NCBI GenBank assembly: GCA_964606575.1
Contig: CAZSHA010000016.1
Coordinates: 1-36,959 of the forward strand
Source: RGIG4576 sp964606575
GTDB lineage: Bacteria > Bacteroidota > Bacteroidia > Bacteroidales > Muribaculaceae
Direction of reading: 5' to 3'
Length of the DNA stretch: 36,959 nt
A program made the position numbers and the translations under genes. This document shows, piece by piece, positions 6,295 through 15,354 of the stretch; position 1 is the first letter of the stretch, and every line of letters starts with the position of its first letter. The notes beneath the pieces are model-generated. The model was given only the letters and a program-made list of their open reading frames with translations, was not told the origin of the DNA and made no database searches.

Positions 6295-8196
6295 TTATGC
6301 TAGTGCTTCGAGGTTGCGAGGGTTAAGAAGTTGTTTGCCTTCGGGTGTATACATGTAGGCAATGCGGTCGGCGTATGCTTTTTCTATTTTACCTCTTACC
6401 ATTTTAAGCGAGCTGTTTATCATTTGGTTCTGCTCGGTGAACGGCTCGGCAAGCACTGCGAAGCAAGTAGGTAGCCAACGGTCGGGGAACATGGTTTCAT
6501 GAGTTCCGCCTTTCTTGAATTGAGCTACATCGCTATCAATCATCTTCAGTGCGGCGATACGTCCTTCCTCTGAGCCTAGCGTCATTCCTTTTTCTTTAAG
6601 GACTCGTTTTAAATAGTCTTTGTTAGGTACTACTACAGCTGTAGTGTAGGTTGACTGGTTGTTGTATAGCATCACTTGGTCGATAGAAGGAGCTAGTTGA
6701 ACAAGAGCCTCTTCAATGCCTTCTGGGCTATATTTCTCGCCGTCACTAGATATTAGTAAACTCTTGAAACGTCCTTTTACGTATAGCAATCCTTCTTCAG
6801 TCATATATCCAAGGTCGCCGGTGTACAGGTAGCCGTCTTTTATAGTTTCTGCTGTAGATTCTGGATTTTTCCAATATCCAGCCATCACGTTCTCACCTTT
6901 TATCACGATTTCGCCCATTTGACCTAATGGTAATTCTTTTCCGTTGTCGTCACATATTTTCAAGTCAAGAGGCTTCACTAATTTACCGCTAGAGCCGAAA
7001 CGGTATTTTTCAGGTCCGTTAGATGATATAACAGGGGTTGCCTCTGATAGTCCATAGCCTTGGTACATTGGCATGCCCACACCTACATAGAATTTCTGCA
7101 AGTCTTTGTCGAGTAAAGCTCCACCACCAATGAAGAAACGCATTTCGCCTCCGAAGTTCTCACGCACTTTTGAGAAAATCAATTTGTCGAAAAGAGCGAC
7201 GAACGGTTTTAATAGCCTGCGTAATCCTTTGCAATCTAGATTGCTGTCGCCATAATATGTTTGTTTCAATTTAAGTCCGAAATTGAAAAGTCGTTCGGTG
7301 GCTTTTCCTTTTGCTCTGATAGCTTGCTCGATGTTTTTCTTGAAAGTCTTTGCTAATGCAGGTACACTTAGTATGAAGTGCGGTTTTACCTCCTTGATGT
7401 TTAATGGAATGTTCTTTAATGTTTCCATTGGAGTACGTCCCACTTGCACGGTGGCTGCTGTTGCTCCTTGTGCCATCATAATGTAGAAACCAACCACGTG
7501 AGCAAAACAATGGTCAAGTGGAAGAATGATTAGTGTTCTCCAAGTTTCATCTATGTCGACAAGTGTTAATGATTGCTCTACATTAGCAGTGTAGTTGCGG
7601 TGGGTGAGTACAACACCTTTTGGATCGGCTGTAGTGCCGCTAGTATATGTGATAGTGGCATAATCGTCGTTCTGTATAGATTGGGCAACGCTTAGAAATT
7701 CCTCCATTGAGTGTGTCGAAAGAAACTTATCGCCCAACTTTAGGACATCCTCAAGAGCTATTTCACGTTCTTCGTAAGATTCTTGCTTATCAAATACTAT
7801 GATTTGCTTTATCTCTGGCAATTCGGCTTTTATAGCTCGTATTTTCTTTAGTTGCGTGCCTGAAACCATCATATATTTCACATCGCCATGCACAAGGCGG
7901 AGCATAAGGTCGTTTCGTTCTTCTAACTTGATGGAAAGAGGAACGTTGACAGCTCCTGCATAGAACATAGCTAACTCGCCTATCACCCACATGTTGCGAC
8001 CCTCGCTCAATAATGCCATATTGTCGCCTTTCATAACGCCAAGAGCCTGCAAACCTGCGCCAAGACGATAGACTTGCTCTTTGACCTGTGTGTAGGTGGT
8101 AGGTTCAAACTTCTTGCTTGTCTTTTCAAGCAAGAAGGTGTTGTTGGGGTAACGTTTTACCGACGATTCAAATAAATCAATAATAGTTTTTTTCAT
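6295..8196 (-). CDS. AMP-forming long-chain fatty-acid-CoA ligase
   Basis: A 633-residue member of the adenylate-forming (ANL) family. It activates a carboxylic acid as acyl-AMP and then passes it to coenzyme A. The ATP loop is TYTSGTTADPKG (about residues 182-193); later motifs are YQGYGLSEATP (about 375), YLYTGDLGYM (about 457) and KGRFKSLLISSDGEKYSPEGIE around 470-490, with the hinge and catalytic C-terminal region. Length and motif order match bacterial FadD/FAA-type long-chain acyl-CoA synthetases. The exact chain length cannot be read from sequence. It stands alone between two terminators with its own promoter at 8238-8267. Confidence 0.9.
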   Translation of the reverse strand: MKKTIIDLFESSVKRYPNNTFLLEKTSKKFEPTTYTQVKEQVYRLGAGLQALGVMKGDNMALLSEGRNMWVIGELAMFYAGAVNVPLSIKLEERNDLMLRLVHGDVKYMMVSGTQLKKIRAIKAELPEIKQIIVFDKQESYEEREIALEDVLKLGDKFLSTHSMEEFLSVAQSIQNDDYATITYTSGTTADPKGVVLTHRNYTANVEQSLTLVDIDETWRTLIILPLDHCFAHVVGFYIMMAQGATAATVQVGRTPMETLKNIPLNIKEVKPHFILSVPALAKTFKKNIEQAIRAKGKATERLFNFGLKLKQTYYGDSNLDCKGLRRLLKPFVALFDKLIFSKVRENFGGEMRFFIGGGALLDKDLQKFYVGVGMPMYQGYGLSEATPVISSNGPEKYRFGSSGKLVKPLDLKICDDNGKELPLGQMGEIVIKGENVMAGYWKNPESTAETIKDGYLYTGDLGYMTEEGLLYVKGRFKSLLISSDGEKYSPEGIEEALVQLAPSIDQVMLYNNQSTYTTAVVVPNKDYLKRVLKEKGMTLGSEEGRIAALKMIDSDVAQFKKGGTHETMFPDRWLPTCFAVLAEPFTEQNQMINSSLKMVRGKIEKAYADRIAYMYTPEGKQLLNPRNLEALA

Positions 8197-8237
8197 AATT
8201 GGAGTTTTCTATTAGATATGATTTCTCTATTCATGCG

Positions 8238-8267
8238 CAAAGATAGTAATTAATTGGGCTAGAACAA
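8238..8267 (-). promoter_or_regulatory. Promoter of the acyl-CoA ligase gene
   Basis: On the minus strand, TTG at 8267-8265, a 19-base spacer and TATCTTTG at 8245-8238 match the consensus. The -33 element lies inside the T-tract of the upstream T9SS terminator, so the two signals are interleaved. Confidence 0.65.
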
Positions 8268-8300
8268 AAAACAACCAGCAACTAGATAAAGTGCTGGTTG
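8262..8300 (-). terminator. Intrinsic terminator of the T9SS operon
   Basis: CAACCAGCA (8272-8280) and TGCTGGTTG (8292-8300) form a perfect 9-base stem. Read on the minus strand the stem is followed by a T-rich run (TTTTTTG), 40 bases after the gldN stop. Confidence 0.8.
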
Positions 8301-8338
8301 AGAATATTTAATGAAAGAGAAAAGTTGTCTAGCCTGTC

Positions 8339-9460
8339 TTATCTGCGGCGGCGGACAGAGCGTGTCGCGCTCGAACTGGTAGTTTTTGCTTTTGCCTTTT
8401 TCACGGTTGTCTTCTTCTTTGATGAAGATGACGATTTCTCTGCACGTTTACTTTTCGCTCTGGTGCTGCGTACACTTGATTTCTTGGTGTCGCCGCTTTC
8501 TGATTTTATTTCTTCAGGGTTGTTAAGTGCGTTTATTGAGTCTGCTTTGGCTTGTTCTGCCTCTGCTTTAGCTTGCAGTTCCTCGCGGGTAGGAACCCAG
8601 ATGTTCTTGTCGAATGTGGCAAGTCGTTTTTCTAGGCTATCTTGTGCCAGCTTCAATTTGTCAGGGTTAGGATACATTTGCATCATCGACAAATTACGCA
8701 AATTCTTGTATTTGTAGATTTCACCTTTATACATGTTGTTCATGAAATAATCGTCAAGGCTTGTTCTTAACACGTTATTATCATTGTCGGTGAACACATA
8801 TTGTTGTACGATGAATGGGCGGAGGTCGCTCATTTTAACCCAGAACATTGGGTATTTTATAGGCTCGCCTCCGAATTCGTCGCTACGATGAAGCACTGGA
8901 CAAATGGCTTCAACACGGCGTGTTACTTTGCTGTTGATGCGGTTGAACTCATATTTTTCCATTATGTAGTAGCTTAGAACCTCATTAGCGGGAATATCGG
9001 CATTTTCGATAGTGTATTTTGGGTTTTTCTCGGTGCTTCCCTTAGCTTTAGCGTGTATTATATGGAAGCGGTCGAGAATGTCACCCACCTTAACTAGGTA
9101 TTGTTCGCTGAATATTTCTCTACCGTCAAGATATTCATAGGCTGCTAAATTGTTGCTTGAAAGCTGCTTCATGATGATAAAGAATAGGTTCATGCCGTCT
9201 TGGTCGGGCTCTTCAGGATAGTAGAGCGGCATATTCTCGGCAACGTCAAGACTTAACGAGCGATAAATTACTCGTTGCCATTGAAGATCGGCATCAGAGG
9301 TCTTTTTATCATCGAGAAACGACTGCATACGCTCCGACACTTGACCTGCTTTCTTCTCTTCGCTTTCGTTTGCCTTTTTCTTTCTCACCACTTGTGCTTG
9401 AGCTGAGAACGCAAACCCAGTCAAGAGTAGCAATACTGATATATATTTTATAGCTTTCAT
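8339..9460 (-). CDS. gldN: T9SS periplasmic ring protein GldN/PorN
   Basis: GldN/PorN is the periplasmic protein that binds GldK (PorK) under the outer membrane and contacts GldM in the type IX secretion system. The preferred start at 9460 gives a clean signal peptide (MKAIKYISVLLLLTGFAFSAQAQ); the longer frame from 9496 would add 12 residues and overlap gldM by four bases. The GldN domain covers about residues 45-310, with DLQWQRVIYRSLSLD and the MYPNPDKLKLAQDSLEKRL region. The last 53 codons (8342-8500) are an unusual low-complexity tail of Lys, Arg, Ser and Thr ending in four Arg. It is the last gene of the operon, before a terminator. Confidence 0.92.
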   Translation of the reverse strand: MKAIKYISVLLLLTGFAFSAQAQVVRKKKANESEEKKAGQVSERMQSFLDDKKTSDADLQWQRVIYRSLSLDVAENMPLYYPEEPDQDGMNLFFIIMKQLSSNNLAAYEYLDGREIFSEQYLVKVGDILDRFHIIHAKAKGSTEKNPKYTIENADIPANEVLSYYIMEKYEFNRINSKVTRRVEAICPVLHRSDEFGGEPIKYPMFWVKMSDLRPFIVQQYVFTDNDNNVLRTSLDDYFMNNMYKGEIYKYKNLRNLSMMQMYPNPDKLKLAQDSLEKRLATFDKNIWVPTREELQAKAEAEQAKADSINALNNPEEIKSESGDTKKSSVRSTRAKSKRAEKSSSSSKKKTTVKKAKAKTTSSSATRSVRRRR

Positions 9461-9492
9461 AATAGCATTATGTGTATTATTCGGTTTTTTTA

Positions 9493-11070
9493 TCAATTTA
9501 TAATAACTTCCATAGGTGCAAGAACACGTTCTATGCCATCTGGACCTACTGCTTTCACACGTGATATGTAAAAACGCTTGCCTCTTGAAAGTCTGCGGAA
9601 ACTAGCTCTTTGACGTTCAGAGAAGTTGCTGCCGTTAGAAACCTCAGGTATAGCGTTGCCCATAGAATCAAAGAACACGGTTTCAAAGCTGATAACTTTA
9701 TAGGAAACATTCAGCATGTCGTCGTCAATAGCAGCCTCTATACCTCCGGCTTGCATTAATATAGTCTTAGAGAATGGTCGACCGCCTTTGTAACGTTCTG
9801 GATTGCCTTTCGAGTCGGTGTAAGCTATATATGGCATTGGGTCAGGTAGTTTACGCACTCTAAAATCGGTCTTAGCTACGGTCTGGTTTCTTCCGTTCAT
9901 GTTTGCAGTTACTGTAATAACGCAGCTAGTACCTACTTTGCTAGGGCGTGCAATCCATGAGTTGCCGCTACGCGTTATAGTTCCGTTAGTCATAGTAGCG
10001 GAGATTGCATTGTTGGCAACGCCTGGGACCGCAATTGATATTGGGTTGTTAATACCGGCATAAAGCACGTTGACCATAGTGGCAGAAACGGATGCCATAG
10101 GCTCCATTACGGTATAGGAAGATGCGAACGGATGTTGCGTGGTTGTTCCGTCACCGTGAGCCACTTCTATATATCCAGAGTAATCATAAGTTCCAGCTCT
10201 TCCAGTTCCTAACTCATAGATACCCCTATCATTGTCTAGTTGCTTATCGTTGATGAATACAACAGGACGTTGAGTTGTGTCTACTGCCGCAAGTACGATA
10301 TTTGCTTTATAGTTGCTTCCGCTCATCACCAATCGTGATTCAGGTATTACGATTGCCTCTACTTGATTGACACGTATGTCGCCTGCATCCACGTTGGCTA
10401 TAAAGGAGTTGAGCACTTCGCCTTCGGCATAGCGTATGTCGTTCTGAAGTTTTGTTAATATTGTAATAGCTGCAATAGCAGGCATATTCTCAAATTGGCT
10501 TTCTTCCCAAGACTTTTGGCTGATAGAGTTTTTTACTTTGTATGGGACTGTGGAAAGCACCTTTTCGATGTTGTTACGTTGACCTTCATCACTGATAAGA
10601 CTGTTCACGTAAGCTCTATAGGAATCGATTTTCTTTCGTAGCTCAGTTCCTTTGCTGTTAACTGGCGCTAGCATTATGGTTGCCGCTGCTTCCAAGTCGT
10701 CTTGACCTTCTAGATTGCTAGGATCGCCGTCTTCTCCATCGGCTTGTTGTGCGATAGCTAGTTTAAGGGATGATATGTAATTGTAAAGACTATCGGTAGA
10801 GGCTTTTACTTCTTGAGCTTTTTTAAGCCAGATGCCCCCCTTTTCGGGATTTTTCTCATTGAACGCCTCCAGCTGTGCCAAAAGGGTCGTATTACGCTCT
10901 GTTACGGTTTCGTTAGAGCGTGATAGTCCGTCTTGAACTTGTTGGAATCCGTTTAGCACGTCACTAGACACGTTGAGAGCAAGCATAGCAGTGAGGACGA
11001 TATACATTAAGTTTATCATCTTCTGTCTAGGCGACATTCTACCTATGGTCTGATTTTGTGCGTTTGCCAT
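9493..11070 (-). CDS. gldM: T9SS motor protein GldM/PorM
   Basis: GldM/PorM spans the inner membrane once and reaches through the periplasm as a dimer; with GldL it forms the proton-driven motor of type IX secretion. The 525-residue protein starts with a short cytoplasmic part (GRMSPRQKMINLMYIVLTAM), then one membrane helix (about 17-36), a helical periplasmic domain (about 40-215) and several beta-rich domains (about 220-525), including the RRLSRGKRFYISRVKAVGPDG end region. Length and layout are normal. It starts 14 bases after the gldL stop. Confidence 0.95.
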   Translation of the reverse strand: MANAQNQTIGRMSPRQKMINLMYIVLTAMLALNVSSDVLNGFQQVQDGLSRSNETVTERNTTLLAQLEAFNEKNPEKGGIWLKKAQEVKASTDSLYNYISSLKLAIAQQADGEDGDPSNLEGQDDLEAAATIMLAPVNSKGTELRKKIDSYRAYVNSLISDEGQRNNIEKVLSTVPYKVKNSISQKSWEESQFENMPAIAAITILTKLQNDIRYAEGEVLNSFIANVDAGDIRVNQVEAIVIPESRLVMSGSNYKANIVLAAVDTTQRPVVFINDKQLDNDRGIYELGTGRAGTYDYSGYIEVAHGDGTTTQHPFASSYTVMEPMASVSATMVNVLYAGINNPISIAVPGVANNAISATMTNGTITRSGNSWIARPSKVGTSCVITVTANMNGRNQTVAKTDFRVRKLPDPMPYIAYTDSKGNPERYKGGRPFSKTILMQAGGIEAAIDDDMLNVSYKVISFETVFFDSMGNAIPEVSNGSNFSERQRASFRRLSRGKRFYISRVKAVGPDGIERVLAPMEVIIN

Positions 11071-11084
11071 TTAATAAAATGTTT

Positions 11085-12086
11085 TTATGCGTTGTTTTCT
11101 TTGTCGGCACTTGTGCGACGGCGATATTCTTCGGTTGCTGAAAGCTCATTTTCATCGGCAACACCCATTGGGCGATACATATTCACAGTGAGTGCTTTCA
11201 CCATTTTCTCGTAAACGCTGTTAAGTTGCTTCATGTTGTGAGCTAGGCGTTCAGTTTCATTGCAATATCCTGCACTCTCGGCTGCCGATTTCTCGTACAT
11301 GTCACGTATGTCTTTCAAACCGCGATTTACACGGTCGATATTCTCAAGTTGTGAAGAAATGCTCTTTAGTTGGATCTCGTAGATTGTATTTAGTCCGCCG
11401 ATGTTGCGGTTTAACGCTTCCATTTGCTCAACATATCCCAAAGAACCCTTAGATATTGTTTCGGAATTGTCGGTGATAGCCTTGTAGCTGTCAAGCAACG
11501 TTTCCGAAACTTGGTTCAATGCTTGTGTGTTGTCACGTAATTGCGACATTTGCTCTGATATGCCAGCTATTTGGTCGAGATAGCGTTGTGTGGCTTCAGT
11601 CATTTCAGCCATGCGTGACAATTGGTCGCTTGCCGCAGCCATTTTAGCTATACTTTCGCTAAGGCTGCGAGAGTCTTCCTCGGTCAATTCAATACCTTCA
11701 GGAATACCTGCGGCTCGTTTAGCTTGCTCTCCGCTTACCTGAATAGAGCTGTTGCCACCAGTGTTTCCTCCGCCTATGATTATGCCTCCTCCGCTATTGA
11801 AGTCGGGACGGTCTTCTGGATCTTGCGAGCGGAGTACAGGAAATACCTCTTCCCACTTGTAAGGTTCTTCAGGACGGTCGAATGCTGTAAGTAAGAACAT
11901 TAAAACCTCGGTACCCATACCTATACATAGTAGGGCGTTACCGCCAGGAAGGTGTAATATTTTAAAAAGAGCTCCTAAAATTACGACAGCAGCTCCTATA
12001 CTATAGGCGGCGTTGAAAAAGCGTTGTCCTTCTTCTCCCGAAAGAAATTTTTCGACGATGTTTTTATATCTTTTAATTTTGCCCAT
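11085..12086 (-). CDS. gldL: T9SS inner-membrane motor protein GldL/PorL
   Basis: GldL/PorL packs around the GldM helix and carries the proton path that powers the T9SS motor. The N-terminus has two membrane helices, about residues 26-45 and 50-67, joined by HLPGGN. The second contains the buried acidic residue Glu60 in GMGTEVLMF, matching the conserved intramembrane Glu needed for motor function in the family. A Gly-rich linker (about 98-112) leads into a long coiled-coil cytoplasmic region (about 130-310), full of heptad-like Leu, Met and Gln. It lies 26 bases after the gldK stop. Confidence 0.95.
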   Translation of the reverse strand: MGKIKRYKNIVEKFLSGEEGQRFFNAAYSIGAAVVILGALFKILHLPGGNALLCIGMGTEVLMFLLTAFDRPEEPYKWEEVFPVLRSQDPEDRPDFNSGGGIIIGGGNTGGNSSIQVSGEQAKRAAGIPEGIELTEEDSRSLSESIAKMAAASDQLSRMAEMTEATQRYLDQIAGISEQMSQLRDNTQALNQVSETLLDSYKAITDNSETISKGSLGYVEQMEALNRNIGGLNTIYEIQLKSISSQLENIDRVNRGLKDIRDMYEKSAAESAGYCNETERLAHNMKQLNSVYEKMVKALTVNMYRPMGVADENELSATEEYRRRTSADKENNA

Positions 12087-12112
12087 GACAGTGCAATTAT
12101 GTAGTTACTTAT

Positions 12113-13540
12113 TTATTTTCTTTTACTTTTCACTATACCCGACTGCGAGCGTACACAACGGAATCCGATGTAAGAGCGTTGCTCGTTTTGGTATTCCCAC
12201 ATGCGTATGTCGCTGCGTATGTTGTGTGCGACATCTTTCCATGAACCGCCACGCACAATTTTGCGGGTCATGCGGTAAGGATCTTCTTTAGCTGCATTGT
12301 AGCTGTATTCTGGGTTGATGTCGTTAGTCAATTTATTGACGCTCTCAGTGTAGGCTGTAGATGTCCATTCGCTCACGTTTCCAGCCATATCATACAAGCC
12401 GAAATCGTTAGGTGAATAAGTGCCTGCTGCCGATGTGATGATGTTTCCGTCCTTCACATAGTTACCTTCCATTGGCTTAAAGTTGGCATAGAAGCATCCG
12501 TCATTTTCGGTGAGAGGCAAATCTCCTTCCCAAGGATATTTGTTTTTGTCAATTCCAGCGCGTGCGGCATATTCCCATTCAGCTTCGGTAGGAAGGCGGT
12601 ATGGTTCAATATAGATGCCGTCCCTGCCTAAAGAACGGCGAAGGAAATCGGTACGCCAAGCGCAGAATGCGTTAGCTTGTTCCCAACTAACTCCTACTAC
12701 AGGGAAATTGCTATAGGCTCCTTGTGAGAAATAGTTACGCACATATCTCTCGTTGAGCGAGTTCTCGAAATCGTTTATCCAGCATGTGGTGTCAGGATAT
12801 ACGTTGACAATATAAGTGTTAAGGAAATCGTATTCGCTAGATAGAGGACGAGTTATGGTTTGGCGTATAATGCGGCCGTCATCGTCTACGTATGCCGTAT
12901 CTTTTGATATTGTAGGCATATCTTCGACAACTGGATTGTCGGTGTTATAGTCACGACGAGTGGGGTCAAGGCGATTTTTACGTTTCACTGCCTCGGTCAT
13001 ATTGTATACCTCATAGCGATAGTTCAACTGGGTTGGGTCAAGTTCTCGCACACCCGTAATAGGATTGGTGCGGTATACGCTTTCTATTGCCCTCGCTTCA
13101 TCTTCATTAGGGTTACGCCAAGGGATAGGCTGGCTCCAGTCAAGGTGCGGAGTAATAGGATTACCCTCACGGTCTTCTTCAATCTTGAATGCCTCGTTGC
13201 CTCCGTATGCAGGATCGGCTAGTCGTTCACGAATAATAGAGTCACGTACCCAAAACACGAATTGTTTATATTTTGCATTTGTGACTTCTGTTTCGTCCAT
13301 CCAAAACGCATCAACCGACATGCCTCTAGCATCGGCTCTTAGACCCCAAGCGCTATCGTTTTCCTGTGGACCCGCTTTTATTGAGCCACGGTCGACAAGT
13401 ACCATGCCGTATGGCGTAGGCTCTGCCCAAGAAGTTCCCGATATACCAGTAACTTCCCCGCCTGAACTTGCACTACGTCTTGACGACATACATGAAGTGA
13501 CGGCAAGCGCAACTATTATGAAATAAAATATTCTCTTCAT
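12113..13540 (-). CDS. gldK: T9SS outer-membrane ring lipoprotein GldK/PorK
   Basis: GldK/PorK is a lipoprotein that forms the large periplasmic ring with GldN at the outer membrane. The N-terminus is a lipoprotein signal ending in VTSC with the lipidated Cys at residue 17. The rest has a formylglycine-generating-enzyme-like (FGE-sulfatase) fold: MDETEVTNAKYKQFVFW (about 80-97), VVGVSWEQANAFCAWR (about 285-300), RLPTEAEWEYAARAG (about 318-332), GNVSEWTSTAY (about 390) and IGFRCVRS near the end. Enzyme activity is not expected in this family. It starts four bases after the porP stop and is a likely substrate for the Lgt encoded at 35721. Confidence 0.95.
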   Translation of the reverse strand: MKRIFYFIIVALAVTSCMSSRRSASSGGEVTGISGTSWAEPTPYGMVLVDRGSIKAGPQENDSAWGLRADARGMSVDAFWMDETEVTNAKYKQFVFWVRDSIIRERLADPAYGGNEAFKIEEDREGNPITPHLDWSQPIPWRNPNEDEARAIESVYRTNPITGVRELDPTQLNYRYEVYNMTEAVKRKNRLDPTRRDYNTDNPVVEDMPTISKDTAYVDDDGRIIRQTITRPLSSEYDFLNTYIVNVYPDTTCWINDFENSLNERYVRNYFSQGAYSNFPVVGVSWEQANAFCAWRTDFLRRSLGRDGIYIEPYRLPTEAEWEYAARAGIDKNKYPWEGDLPLTENDGCFYANFKPMEGNYVKDGNIITSAAGTYSPNDFGLYDMAGNVSEWTSTAYTESVNKLTNDINPEYSYNAAKEDPYRMTRKIVRGGSWKDVAHNIRSDIRMWEYQNEQRSYIGFRCVRSQSGIVKSKRK

Positions 13541-13544
13541 AATT

Positions 13545-14537
13545 TTACATTATACGAATACTTTTATGTTTATTCTTGTTTTTCTCTCCTAAGTTAAGTT
13601 TCACTTTGTATCCTAAAAAGAATTCGTGGCTTCCGCTACTGGCTTTTGACACATTTGAAATAGGATAGTCGTAGCTGTAGCCAAGCGTGAAATTCTTATA
13701 TTCTGCCCCCACCATTAACGAGATGGCATCTTTCCAGCGGTAAGCCAAGCCTCCTGATAGAAACTTTCGGTATCTTGCACGAGCTGTGATTTCGCCAGTG
13801 AAGAAGTTTGAGTCGGTTTTCACTAGAAAAGACGGTTGCAATTCTATTAACGTGTTTTTGATAGGAATATTGCTTCCGCCCATTAAATAATAGGTTCGAT
13901 TGGCTTTGAATTCAAACGATTTTTCCATGCTGGCTTCTTCGCTCAGCGACACCGTAGGACTGGTTGCGTGCATTATAGAAGCTCCTGCCCAAAACAATTT
14001 GTGAGTATAGAATATGCCGATATTAATATCGAAAGCCGAACCGTTGATGTCGGTGGTTGGGATTCCTTCGTCAGTGCCTTCGTGATAATCGTCATCTCCA
14101 GGAAGAAGCACTTCGCTTCCTTTGAATGTTTCACTAAACATTCCAATTTGAGCACCTATGCTCAACTCGCCATTAAAGAAGTTCTTCTTTTTGTATGCTA
14201 TTTGCGCTCCCACGTTTACGGTGTTGTATAGACCCATGCTTTCTTGGTGAATGACTAGACCTGTACCGAAACGTTTTTCGAGAAACTTGAATGGCATGTC
14301 GGCTTGTGCTGTGAATGAGCGTGGCGCATTGTCTATGCCGACCCATTGCATGCGACCTGCCACATGAATGTCAACGAAGTCGGTTTTGCCGATAGCCGCT
14401 GGGTTGTAATATCCGGGGATAGCCCAATATTGCGTGAGCTGGGCATCAATCTGAGCCTTAGCCGGGATTATGCTCATTGCAATCAGATTGATGACTGTTA
14501 CGGCATGTTTTAATATGTTATTTTTGTCGTTTATCAT
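13545..14537 (-). CDS. porP: T9SS PorP/SprF family outer-membrane protein
   Basis: PorP/SprF proteins are outer-membrane beta-barrels needed for type IX secretion; in Porphyromonas PorP belongs to the core cluster. The 330-residue protein has a signal segment (about residues 1-28, cleaved after AKA), the typical mature start QLTQYWAIPGYYNPAAIG (about 33-50), then alternating amphipathic strands to the C-terminus, including MQWVGIDNAPRSFTA and FTLGYSYDYPIS. It is translationally coupled to porT: its ATG shares one base with the porT stop (TAATG at 14535-14539). gldK follows after four bases. Confidence 0.93.
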   Translation of the reverse strand: MINDKNNILKHAVTVINLIAMSIIPAKAQIDAQLTQYWAIPGYYNPAAIGKTDFVDIHVAGRMQWVGIDNAPRSFTAQADMPFKFLEKRFGTGLVIHQESMGLYNTVNVGAQIAYKKKNFFNGELSIGAQIGMFSETFKGSEVLLPGDDDYHEGTDEGIPTTDINGSAFDINIGIFYTHKLFWAGASIMHATSPTVSLSEEASMEKSFEFKANRTYYLMGGSNIPIKNTLIELQPSFLVKTDSNFFTGEITARARYRKFLSGGLAYRWKDAISLMVGAEYKNFTLGYSYDYPISNVSKASSGSHEFFLGYKVKLNLGEKNKNKHKSIRIM

Positions 14538-15259
14538 TATTCAAAATAGAATGTTAGTACAATCATATTGGATTTAGCCGCCGATATAGATTGCGTGTAT
14601 TTCAACATGTCAGGGTTGTCTTCAAGATCGGAGCGGTCGGTGTCAAGCAAATTGCGAAGTCCGAAACAGAATTTAAGTTCGGGGCATAGCTTGAAGAATG
14701 GCAGATAAATGTCGCATCCCATACCTATGGTAAGCATCAAATCGCTATTCTTGAATTTCAGTTGTTCAGGACGTTTTTTCGACACGTCAAACATTCCCAT
14801 TACGCCACCTATAAGATATGGGCGTATGTTATTGTATCTTGACGAGGAATATTTCAATTCTACAGGTAGCACCACATAGTTGCTTTTGACATTCTGCGTG
14901 TTGTCATCGCCAGTAACGGAGTTACGGTAATGTATGTTCTTGTTACCGAAGTACATACCTGGAGAGAAACGTAGATTAAAATATGTGGATAGCCTTAGGT
15001 CGGCTAACACATTTACACAAAAGCCAGGAGAGTAGCCTGGTATATCGGCAAACCACGATTCGCCTTCGGGAGTTATATAACCGTTGTTTGACAAGTTTAT
15101 GTCTTGCATGTTGATACCTACGGAGAAACCGAAATGAATTGGTTTGAGATCGGCGTAAGGTCGGTTTAGCGGTTTGTCGTTACGTCGCTGTGCCACTGCG
15201 CATACGCTGGTGGTAAGTACCAAAAAAAGTATTATATGTCGTAGTATGTTTTTTGTCAT
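14537..15259 (-). CDS. porT: T9SS outer-membrane assembly protein PorT
   Basis: PorT is an outer-membrane beta-barrel required for T9SS assembly. The start at 15259 gives a regular signal peptide (MTKNILRHIILFLVLTTSVC, cleaved near AVAQ); the frame could begin 10 codons earlier at 15289. PorT-specific pieces are clear: YADLKPIHFGFSVGINMQD near the mature N-terminus, NIRPYLIGGVMGMFDVSKK in the middle and IYLPFFKLCPELKFCFGL near the end. It heads the T9SS run and overlaps porP by one base. In Porphyromonas gingivalis, porT is away from porPKLMN, so the linkage here is notable. A promoter box upstream is weak. Confidence 0.9.
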   Translation of the reverse strand: MTKNILRHIILFLVLTTSVCAVAQRRNDKPLNRPYADLKPIHFGFSVGINMQDINLSNNGYITPEGESWFADIPGYSPGFCVNVLADLRLSTYFNLRFSPGMYFGNKNIHYRNSVTGDDNTQNVKSNYVVLPVELKYSSSRYNNIRPYLIGGVMGMFDVSKKRPEQLKFKNSDLMLTIGMGCDIYLPFFKLCPELKFCFGLRNLLDTDRSDLEDNPDMLKYTQSISAAKSNMIVLTFYFE

Positions 15260-15297
15260 AGCGATTATAGTTAAGTAACGTAGAATCATGGTCGATA

Positions 15298-15328
15298 TTG
15301 CAAATTTTCTTGAAAAACAGTAATTTTG
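15298..15328 (+). promoter_or_regulatory. Promoter of the SUI1/YciH gene
   Basis: TTG at 15298-15300, a 20-base spacer and TAATTTTG at 15321-15328 fit the Bacteroidota consensus. A start near 15335 puts the ATG at 15298 upstream of the transcript, so translation must begin at 15355. Confidence 0.65.
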
Positions 15329-15354
15329 AATCGAATTATCATTATGTTTTCAAT

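Noticed and set aside
8298..8717. 139-codon rightward frame with a Phe/Val-rich, membrane-like protein
   Set aside because: It lies opposite the low-complexity tail and C-terminal part of gldN; the repeated Lys/Ser codons of gldN create the frame on the other strand.
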